Assembly (NCBI GenBank): GCA_031291335.1
Contig: JARLJF010000047.1
Coordinates: 1-40,391 of the forward strand
DNA from: Pandoraea sp.
Lineage (GTDB): Bacteria > Pseudomonadota > Gammaproteobacteria > Burkholderiales > Burkholderiaceae
Direction of reading: 5' to 3'
Length of the DNA stretch: 40,391 nt
Shown: positions 34,686-40,391 of the stretch, in pieces
Numbering within the stretch: position 1 is the first letter of the stretch
Layout of the letters: each line of letters begins with the position of its first letter
The notes under the pieces: generated by a model
The model's input: the letters and a program-made list of their open reading frames with translations, nothing else
What the model was told of the DNA's origin: nothing
Databases searched by the model: none
Translations under genes and position numbers: made by a program

Positions 34686-35468
34686 TCAGGGCTTTGCCGT
34701 AGCGAACAGGCGGAAGAAGTTTTCCGTCGTCACGTCAGCAATCTTCTGTAGCGGCTCACCGCGCAGGTCGGCGATGAACTCGGCCACATGTCGCACGTAG
34801 CCGGGCTGGTTGAGTTTGCCACGATACGGCACCGGGGCGAGATACGGCGAATCCGTCTCGATGAGCATGCGCTCGAGCGGCACGCGGCGCGCCACGTCTT
34901 GCAAATCACGTGCGCTCTTGAACGTGACGATGCCCGAAAACGAAATGTAGAAGTTCTGATCGAGCGCGCCTTGCGCGACGTCCCAGCTCTCGGTGAAACA
35001 GTGCATCACCCCTGCCGGCTCGCCAGCCTGCTCTTCACGCATGATGCGCAGCGTGTCATCGGCGGCCGATCGCGTGTGAATGATGAGCGGCTTGCCCGTC
35101 GCACGCGCGGCGCGAATGTGTGTGCGGAAGCGCTCGCGCTGCCACTCCATATCCTCGATGCTCCGCCCTTCCAGCCGGTAATAGTCGAGCCCGGTCTCGC
35201 CGATGGCCACCACCTTCGGCGTGGCCGCGAGGCGTACAAGATCGTCGACGCTCGGCTCGGGCGTGTCTTCGTAATCGGGATGGACACCGACCGAGGCGTA
35301 CACATTCTCGTGCTGGGCCGCGATCTCCAGCACCTGTGGCAGGGTCGGCAGATCGACCGAGACGCACAAGGCGTGACTCACCTTGTTCTCGCGCATACGC
35401 GCGAGCAGGTCGGGCATCTGCTCGGCCAGTTCCGGGAAATTGATATGACAGTGCGAATCGATGAACAT
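34686..35468 (-). CDS. TatD family metal-dependent DNase/hydrolase
   Basis: A 260-residue TIM-barrel hydrolase of the TatD/YcfH family, implicated in DNA 3' exonuclease activity. Metal ligands are visible in FIDSHCHINF (HxH), the Glu of GETGLDYY, the His of PLIIHTRSAADDTL, the His of GVMHCFTES and the Asp of ETDSPYLAPVPYRG. The ATG at 35468 gives the usual family N-terminus (MFIDSHCH) but has no ribosome site. An in-frame ATG at 35498 overlaps the holB stop as TGATG, which would allow coupled translation and add ten residues. The product and order after holB are typical of proteobacteria. Confidence 0.93.
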   Translation of the reverse strand: MFIDSHCHINFPELAEQMPDLLARMRENKVSHALCVSVDLPTLPQVLEIAAQHENVYASVGVHPDYEDTPEPSVDDLVRLAATPKVVAIGETGLDYYRLEGRSIEDMEWQRERFRTHIRAARATGKPLIIHTRSAADDTLRIMREEQAGEPAGVMHCFTESWDVAQGALDQNFYISFSGIVTFKSARDLQDVARRVPLERMLIETDSPYLAPVPYRGKLNQPGYVRHVAEFIADLRGEPLQKIADVTTENFFRLFATAKP

Positions 35469-35497
35469 GATGTGCGATCGGTTGCCGGTGGCCTGCA

Positions 35498-36538
35498 TCA
35501 AAGCGATGCCGGTCCGCCGAACAACTGTTTGTATTGCAGGAAAAGCGCCTCGAGCAGCACGCGCGTATTGAGCGGGTGATTCTGCACCTGACGCTGTTGT
35601 GCGAGTTCACGCAGGAAGCCAAGCAGGTGCACGTCATCCGTCGTGTCGCCACAACGGCGCAACGCTTGCGCATGACTCGGGAAAAAGCGGACGGTGCCGG
35701 CCATACGCTCGGCCAGTACATCGAAGCACCAGCGCTGTAACGTCTCCAGAATGCCCGGCAGGCTGCCCTTGTGCAGTTGCTCGGCGCAGGCGAAGGCGTC
35801 GATCGCCGCCCCCTGCGCCAGTTGACCGAGCAGCCAGTCACGCCAGCCGCGCTCGTCCGGCTCGGCCAGCGCACGCGCGGCGAGCGGTGCCCCACCGGCC
35901 TCGGCCAGCACGGCGGTCGCCTTGGTCGCATCGAGCCCGGCTTCCGCCATCAGCCATTGCGAGGCCTGCACGCCGTCCGGACGCGTGAGCACCAGACGAC
36001 GGCAGCGCGACAGAATGGTCGGCAAGAGACGATCGGGCTGGGTCGTCACCAGCAAGAAGATCACCCCCGCCGGCGGCTCTTCGAGCGTCTTGAGCAATGC
36101 GTTGGCCGCGTGCACGTTAAGCGCCTCGGCCGGGTATAGCAGTACCACGCGAAGCCCCTGGCGGTGCGAGCCGACGCTGGCGAAGTCGATCACCTCGCGC
36201 ACCTGCTCGATCTTGATTTCCTTGCTCGGTGTCTTGGTCTTCTTCTCGCCCTCGGCTTCGACACGAGCCTCGGCCCCGGGCAGGCTATCCGCCAATGCCT
36301 CAGGACAGACGGCGCGAAAGTCCGGGTGATTGCCGCTGGCGAACCACTGGCAGGCGCCGCAAGTGCCACATGGCAGATGATCGTCGCGCGGCGATTCGCA
36401 AAGCAGCCCCTGCGCGAATGTACGGGCAAGCTCGATCTCGCCAATGCCCGGCACGGCCTGCAGCAGCAGCGCGTGCGGCATCTGGGCGCGCAGGTCGTTA
36501 AGGCGTGTCCAGTCCTGTGACTGCCACGGATACAGCAT
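35498..36538 (-). CDS. holB: DNA polymerase III delta-prime subunit
   Basis: A 346-residue clamp-loader subunit. The N-terminal AAA+ module has HALLLQAVPGIGEIELART, where the P-loop lacks the Lys-Ser/Thr needed to bind ATP, as expected for delta-prime, which is catalytically inactive. Cys47, Cys57, Cys60 and Cys63 form the zinc module. The SRC-like sequence ILSRCRRLVLTRPDG is present and supplies the arginine finger region. An acidic/lysine-rich insert (about residues 95-110) is unusual. AAGGAG lies upstream of the ATG. It is separated from tmk by 147 bp and coupled to tatD. Confidence 0.95.
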   Translation of the reverse strand: MLYPWQSQDWTRLNDLRAQMPHALLLQAVPGIGEIELARTFAQGLLCESPRDDHLPCGTCGACQWFASGNHPDFRAVCPEALADSLPGAEARVEAEGEKKTKTPSKEIKIEQVREVIDFASVGSHRQGLRVVLLYPAEALNVHAANALLKTLEEPPAGVIFLLVTTQPDRLLPTILSRCRRLVLTRPDGVQASQWLMAEAGLDATKATAVLAEAGGAPLAARALAEPDERGWRDWLLGQLAQGAAIDAFACAEQLHKGSLPGILETLQRWCFDVLAERMAGTVRFFPSHAQALRRCGDTTDDVHLLGFLRELAQQRQVQNHPLNTRVLLEALFLQYKQLFGGPASL

Positions 36539-36627
36539 GTGGGCTCCTTGGCCGGAAAATGCGTCTCGGGCGGAACAGCGGAACGGTCAGACCCAAGGGC
36601 TGAATGCGCCCCGGTATGTCTTGACGA

Positions 36628-36649
36628 TGTCCCGGTCGTGTCCCGGTCG
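36628..36649. repeat. Tandem 11-bp repeat, two copies
   Basis: TGTCCCGGTCG occurs twice head to tail in the 147-bp gap between tmk and holB. No coding role is possible here. I see no terminator in the gap. Confidence 0.5.
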
Positions 36650-36685
36650 TCGATGGAATAAGCGGATTATCGCGCGTCGGCGCGC

Positions 36686-37348
36686 TCAGTGCCCGGGCAA
36701 CCCCAGGCGAGCGAACACGCCCGCGAGTTGCTCGGCAATCGCCTCAATGCTCTGCGCGGCGTCAATCACGATGAATCGGCCGTCCGATGCCTCGGCGCGG
36801 CGCAGATACTCCTCGCGCACGCGCGTGAAGAACGCTGCCGATTCGCGCTCGAACTTGTCCGGCGCCCGGGCACCAGCGAGCCGCGCGGCGGCAATCACCG
36901 GATCGAGATCGAACAGAATCGTCAGATCGGGTTGACGCGTGCCCTGCACCCAACGCTCGAGTATCGTCAGCTTGTCCAGGGATAGACCTCGGCCGCCGCC
37001 CTGATAGGCGAACGTGGCATCGGTGAAGCGATCGGAGACGACCCAGTCGCCGCGCGCGAGCGCCGGTTCGATCACCTTGGCCAGATGTTCCCGGCGGCCC
37101 GCGAACATCAGCAGTGCCTCGGTTTCGAGATCCATCGGCTCATCGAGCACAAGCTTGCGCAGCGCCTCACCCAGCGGCGTGCCGCCGGGTTCACGCGTGG
37201 CGACGACGTCGCGCCCCACACTGGCGAGGCCCTGACGCAGCGTGTCGACAAAGGCGTTGACGTGCGTGCTCTTGCCCGCACCGTCGATCCCCTCGAAGGT
37301 CACGAATTTGCCCGGCACCACTGCCGGTGCCACGTGGGATTGCGTCAT
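36686..37348 (-). CDS. tmk: Thymidylate kinase
   Basis: A 220-residue dTMP kinase, making dTDP for DNA synthesis. The P-loop is [11 protein letters not shown], followed by [12 protein letters not shown], the DR(F/Y) motif in [20 protein letters not shown], and FDLDP. The LID region contains Lys/Arg residues (PDKFERES) typical of the E. coli type. The start overlaps the mltG stop as ATGA, so the two are translationally coupled. Order mltG-tmk-holB is conserved across proteobacteria. Confidence 0.96.
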   Translation of the reverse strand: MTQSHVAPAVVPGKFVTFEGIDGAGKSTHVNAFVDTLRQGLASVGRDVVATREPGGTPLGEALRKLVLDEPMDLETEALLMFAGRREHLAKVIEPALARGDWVVSDRFTDATFAYQGGGRGLSLDKLTILERWVQGTRQPDLTILFDLDPVIAAARLAGARAPDKFERESAAFFTRVREEYLRRAEASDGRFIVIDAAQSIEAIAEQLAGVFARLGLPGH

Positions 37349-38340
37349 TGATCACCTCGCTGATATTTGTCCACGGCGCGATTGTGCTCCTGGAGATTCG
37401 TCGAGAAATGGCTCGTGCCATCACCGCGCGCCACAAAGTACAGCGCATCGGTCGGCGCGGGGTTCAGCGCCGCCGCCAACGACGCCACGCCAGGCAACGC
37501 GATGGGCGTTGGCGGCAGGCCGGCGCGTGTGTAGGTGTTGTACGGGGTGTCCGTTTGCAGGTCACGCTTGCGCAGGCGGCCGGTGTACAGATCGCCCATT
37601 CCGTAGATCACTGTCGGGTCGGTCTGCAACAGCATGCGCTTGCGCAGCCGATTGACGAACACGGCCGCCACCTGAGCGCGCTCCACCGCCTGCCCGGTCT
37701 CCTTCTCGACGAGCGACGCCATGATAAGCGCCTCGTACGGTGTTGTGTAAGGCAGTCCCGGTGCACGGGCGGCCCACGCCTCGTCCAGACGCTTCTGCAT
37801 GAGGCGATAGGCGCGCTTGTAAATATCGACGTCGCTCGTGCCTTTCGGAAAAAGGTAGGTGTCGGGGAAGAACATACCTTCGGCTTCGGCGCGGTCTGCG
37901 CCCACCAGTTGCATGAGGTCTGCGTCCGTCAACCCGGCGGTGTCGTGGCGAAGCGCCGGATTGGCGTCGATCTCCGAGCGCATCTTCTTGAAGGTCCAGC
38001 CTTCGATGATTGTCACCACATATTGGTTGACGTCACCGCGCGCGAGCTTCTCCATCACCTCGATCGGCGTAATACCGGTCGCAAACTCGTAGTTGCCCGA
38101 CTTGAGCTTGGTGCCCACGTCCATGATGCGGGCCAGCAAATTGAACAGGAGCGGATGAACCGGCACGCCGCCGTTGTGCAACTGCGCGGCCACGCTGCGC
38201 ACCGAACTGTATGGCTTGATCGTGACGTCGAGCGTCGGCTTGCCCAGTTGCAGCGGGGCCTGCGCCCAATAATAGAAAGCGCCGCCCGCCGCCAGCGAGG
38301 CGACGATCAACAGTACCAACAGGCGTTTGATGAAAGACAT
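37345..38340 (-). CDS. mltG: Endolytic murein transglycosylase MltG
   Basis: A 331-residue, single-pass inner membrane protein that cleaves nascent glycan strands and limits peptidoglycan chain length. The N-terminus [20 protein letters not shown] is the membrane anchor. A LysM-like domain follows ([15 protein letters not shown]). The YceG catalytic domain has [21 protein letters not shown], the catalytic Glu in [11 protein letters not shown], and [10 protein letters not shown] and [19 protein letters not shown]. The frame stays open far upstream because it runs antisense through ygfZ, but the true start is the ATG at 38340, which gives the usual length; it lacks a strong ribosome site. First gene of the mltG-tmk-holB-tatD run. 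Confidence 0.95.
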   Translation of the reverse strand: MSFIKRLLVLLIVASLAAGGAFYYWAQAPLQLGKPTLDVTIKPYSSVRSVAAQLHNGGVPVHPLLFNLLARIMDVGTKLKSGNYEFATGITPIEVMEKLARGDVNQYVVTIIEGWTFKKMRSEIDANPALRHDTAGLTDADLMQLVGADRAEAEGMFFPDTYLFPKGTSDVDIYKRAYRLMQKRLDEAWAARAPGLPYTTPYEALIMASLVEKETGQAVERAQVAAVFVNRLRKRMLLQTDPTVIYGMGDLYTGRLRKRDLQTDTPYNTYTRAGLPPTPIALPGVASLAAALNPAPTDALYFVARGDGTSHFSTNLQEHNRAVDKYQRGDQ

Positions 38341-38475
38341 GAATTGCAGGGTAAGCTGTGTGACGAGAGCAGCGGGTTCGGGGACTCGGTCAGCCGGATA
38401 TGCGTGGCGACGACGGCGTCGAGAGGCGCATTTTGCGCGTCGAACCGGGCTCGCACGTCCTGGCGGAAGACCCAA

Positions 38476-38481
38476 TATAAT
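38476..38481 (+). promoter_or_regulatory. Probable -10 box of ygfZ
   Basis: A perfect TATAAT lies 45 bp before the ygfZ ATG in the divergent mltG-ygfZ gap. No good -35 box is found 16-18 bp upstream, so the call rests on the -10 box and position only. Confidence 0.4.
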
Positions 38482-38526
38482 ACTTTGACTTGCCGAACCC
38501 TCACAGATTGACAGGCTCTCCCGTTT

Positions 38527-39642
38527 ATGACCTCCCAATGGCGTGATCTTCTGCCCCAAGCGGCAGACGCTTTCTCCCCCGATAATTCCTCCGATGCGAG
38601 CGCACGCGCTGCACAGTTCGAGGCTTTGCGGACGGGCAGTTTCGTCTCGCTCGCCAGCGACACCGGCCTCATCGCCGTGAATGGCACCGAGGCCGCGACC
38701 TTCCTCCATGGCCAGTTGACCAACGACGTCGAGCGTCTGTCTCCCGCTCAGGCGCGTCTGGCCGGTTACTGTTCCGCCAAGGGGCGATTGCTCGCGACGT
38801 TCCTGATGTGGCGCGACACGTCGGCGGAATCCACCATCTATCTGGCATGCGACGCCGATGTGCAAGCTGCCGTGCAGAAACGTCTTTCGATGTTCGTGCT
38901 GCGCGCAAAGGCCAAGCTGACGGACGCGACGGCGACCCACGTACTGCTTCAGGTGGGTGGCCCCGCCGCCGAGGCCGTATTGGCCAACACGTTCTCGTCG
39001 CTGCCCGCCGCCGCGCTCGCGGCCGTCCACGCGACGCTTGGCGACGCACCGACCAGCCTGATCCGTCTGCCGGACGCCGGCACGGCCCGTACGCTCTCGC
39101 GCTTCGTGTGGAGCGTGCCGGTAGCCCGCGCCGCCGAGGTGTGGGACGCGCTGACGCAGGCCCCGGGGCTCGCCGTCGTCGCCCCTGCCCTCGCGGCCTG
39201 GCTCGATGTGCATAGCGGCGTGGCGCGAGTCACAACGGCGACGCAGGAGCAGTTCGTTCCGCAGATGGTGAATTGGGAAGTCGTAGGGGGCGTGAATTTC
39301 CGCAAAGGCTGCTACCCGGGACAGGAAGTCGTCGCGCGCAGTCAGTATCGCGGCACCATCAAGCGGCGCCTGCATCTCGCGCATGTGGATGGCACGCTGC
39401 CGGCACCGGGTCAGGAACTCGTTGAGACGAGCGACCCCGACCAGCCTTGCGGCATGGTGGTGCAAGCCGCACCGGCCCCGAACGGCGGCTACGACGTGCT
39501 CGTCGAAGTGAAGCTGGCCGCGCGCGAGACCGATGACGTTCGCCTTGGCAACGCCGAAGGCCCCGCCCTCTCGTTCGCCGACTTGCCGTACGAGATCATC
39601 GATCCGACCGAAATGCCCGCATCGCCTGCGACGGCCTCCTGA
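38527..39642 (+). CDS. ygfZ: Folate-binding protein YgfZ (iron-sulfur enzyme repair)
   Basis: A 371-residue protein of the YgfZ/COG0354 family, related to the glycine cleavage T-protein. It binds folate and supports iron-sulfur enzymes such as MiaB under oxidative stress. The signature KGCYPGQEVVARSQYRG carries the functional Cys. The N-terminal part has VNGTEAATFLHGQLTNDV and GYCSAKGRLLATF. The ATG has no strong ribosome site but is the only sensible start for this length. It is divergent from mltG, a common arrangement in betaproteobacteria, and is followed after 22 bp by the DUF4936 gene. Confidence 0.93.
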   Translation: MTSQWRDLLPQAADAFSPDNSSDASARAAQFEALRTGSFVSLASDTGLIAVNGTEAATFLHGQLTNDVERLSPAQARLAGYCSAKGRLLATFLMWRDTSAESTIYLACDADVQAAVQKRLSMFVLRAKAKLTDATATHVLLQVGGPAAEAVLANTFSSLPAAALAAVHATLGDAPTSLIRLPDAGTARTLSRFVWSVPVARAAEVWDALTQAPGLAVVAPALAAWLDVHSGVARVTTATQEQFVPQMVNWEVVGGVNFRKGCYPGQEVVARSQYRGTIKRRLHLAHVDGTLPAPGQELVETSDPDQPCGMVVQAAPAPNGGYDVLVEVKLAARETDDVRLGNAEGPALSFADLPYEIIDPTEMPASPATAS

Positions 39643-39664
39643 TTCCGCCGCCCAGCGACTACCC

Positions 39665-39970
39665 ATGGACTGTTACGTCTACTACCGCGTCTCGACACAC
39701 AACGCCGCCGCCGCACGTCAGGCTGTCGCGCAACTCTTCGCGCTGACGGTAGCGCGCTTCGGTGTTTCGGGGCGCCTGCAATGGCGCGCCGACGCATCCG
39801 TCAACGATACAGCGGCGGGTACCACGACATGGATGGAGCGCTACGACAGCGTGAGCCCGGCCTTCGTGGCGTCGCTTGCGCAATTGGCAGTCGAGTCGGG
39901 CGTGATGGCGTTGATAGAAGGTGAGCGCCATGCGGAGTGCTTCATCGACACCCAGACGCCATGTGCCTGA
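39665..39970 (+). CDS. DUF4936 family protein
   Basis: A small 101-residue cytoplasmic protein matching DUF4936, which is common in Burkholderiales beside ygfZ; function unknown. It starts MDCYVYYRV and contains a strand-helix-strand pattern with WMERYDSV in the second half. It has no signal or membrane segment. Its end overlaps the start of the next gene by ten bases, so the two are probably cotranscribed with ygfZ. Confidence 0.8.
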   Translation: MDCYVYYRVSTHNAAAARQAVAQLFALTVARFGVSGRLQWRADASVNDTAAGTTTWMERYDSVSPAFVASLAQLAVESGVMALIEGERHAECFIDTQTPCA

Positions 39971-40391
39971 TCGTTTTCTCGTGGCAACCCGACACTGCCA
40001 CGCCGCTGGTCCTGCTCGCCAATCGCGATGAATTCTTCGAGCGCCCTGCCGAACCGATGCACTGGTGGCAGGATCGCCCCGAGGTGCTCGCCGGTCGTGA
40101 CTTGCGCGGCGGCGGAACATGGATGGGCGTGAATCGTGCGGGGCGATTCGCCGCGCTCACAAACTTCCGCGACGGGCGCGCCCCCATGGCCCCCAAAGAT
40201 GCGCCGTCGCGCGGCCTGCTGGTCTCGGCCATGCTCGATAGCACCCCGTTCGACAACGATCTGTCCCGCGTCGAACAGCACGCCCACGAATATGCCGGCT
40301 TCAACCTGCTCGCGGGCGACTTGCCGGCGGGCAAGTTGTTCTGGTTGGGGAATCGCGACACGAGCAGCGGGAGGGGTCATGACACCGGCAA
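39961..40391 (+). CDS. NRDE/TANGO2 family protein, 3' end outside the window
   Basis: The first 143 codons of a TANGO2-like (NRDE) protein. The start MCLIVFSW places Cys2 after the initiator Met, as in Ntn-type hydrolases, and the family motif NRDE is in LLANRDEFFERPA. The segments LAGRDLRGGGTWMGVN and FAALTNFRD follow in the usual order. Bacterial members have no settled function; related proteins have been linked to haem handling. The gene runs past the right edge. Confidence 0.9.
   Translation, partial: MCLIVFSWQPDTATPLVLLANRDEFFERPAEPMHWWQDRPEVLAGRDLRGGGTWMGVNRAGRFAALTNFRDGRAPMAPKDAPSRGLLVSAMLDSTPFDNDLSRVEQHAHEYAGFNLLAGDLPAGKLFWLGNRDTSSGRGHDTG

Noticed and set aside
38341..39666. Long 5' extension of mltG over the ygfZ region
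   Set aside because: The extension is antisense to ygfZ, has no signal or domain, and family length is reached from the ATG at 38340.
1..40391. CRISPR arrays, tRNA/rRNA genes, insertion sequences, prophage or toxin-antitoxin loci
   Set aside because: No regularly spaced repeats, cloverleaf sequences, transposase or integrase motifs, or flanking duplications were seen on reading both strands.

Overview
The window looks like chromosome of a high-GC betaproteobacterium of the Burkholderiaceae. Gene content and order (mltG-tmk-holB-tatD beside a divergent ygfZ, otsBA, an archaic Csu-type pilus operon, hdeD-dps) would fit Pandoraea or a close relative. That genus call is inference from gene content, not from a marker gene. 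I see no tRNA, rRNA, CRISPR array, insertion sequence or prophage gene. Most genes have good ribosome binding sites and uniform GC-rich codon use, so this reads mainly as ordinary core and accessory chromosome.

Layout. 1-9.0 kb: a small Ig-like lipoprotein, a TauE/SafE permease, a CaiB/BaiF CoA-transferase with a TTG start, CorA, a Pat-type ADP-forming acyl-CoA synthetase/GNAT protein, Dps and HdeD, all on the minus strand. 9.0-14.4 kb: a regulator-rich 560-bp leader followed by a four-gene archaic chaperone-usher pilus operon on the plus strand (pilin, chaperone, usher, two-domain tip). 14.4-19.6 kb, minus strand: an amino-acid ABC importer (binding protein, permease, ATPase) followed by astC/argD and astA. 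This looks like arginine/ornithine uptake coupled to the first and third steps of the AST pathway, but astB, astD and astE are absent. 19.8-22.3 kb: an acetolactate synthase large subunit divergent from an Lrp/AsnC regulator. 22.4-27.3 kb: an exported peroxiredoxin, a hemolysin III family membrane protein, a sensorless hybrid histidine kinase, and a chemoreceptor behind a clear FliA (sigma-28) promoter. 27.4-30.5 kb: acylphosphatase and a PepSY/flavodoxin/FNR fusion reductase with a Fur box lying on its promoter. 30.8-33.9 kb: otsB-otsA and a crotonase with one catalytic Glu replaced. 33.9-38.3 kb, minus strand: mltG-tmk-holB-tatD-ankyrin lipoprotein. 38.5 kb to the end: ygfZ, a DUF4936 protein and a TANGO2/NRDE protein cut by the window edge.

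The best leads are regulatory: the Fur box on the fused reductase, the FliA promoter of the chemoreceptor, two in-phase TACGTA palindromes and other repeats ahead of the pilus operon, an Lrp-like inverted repeat on the lrp promoter, and a terminator-like attenuator inside the ABC operon. I found no system that I would call wholly new. The nearest candidates are the minimal pilus operon with its dense leader and the sensorless phosphorelay kinase next to a chemoreceptor.
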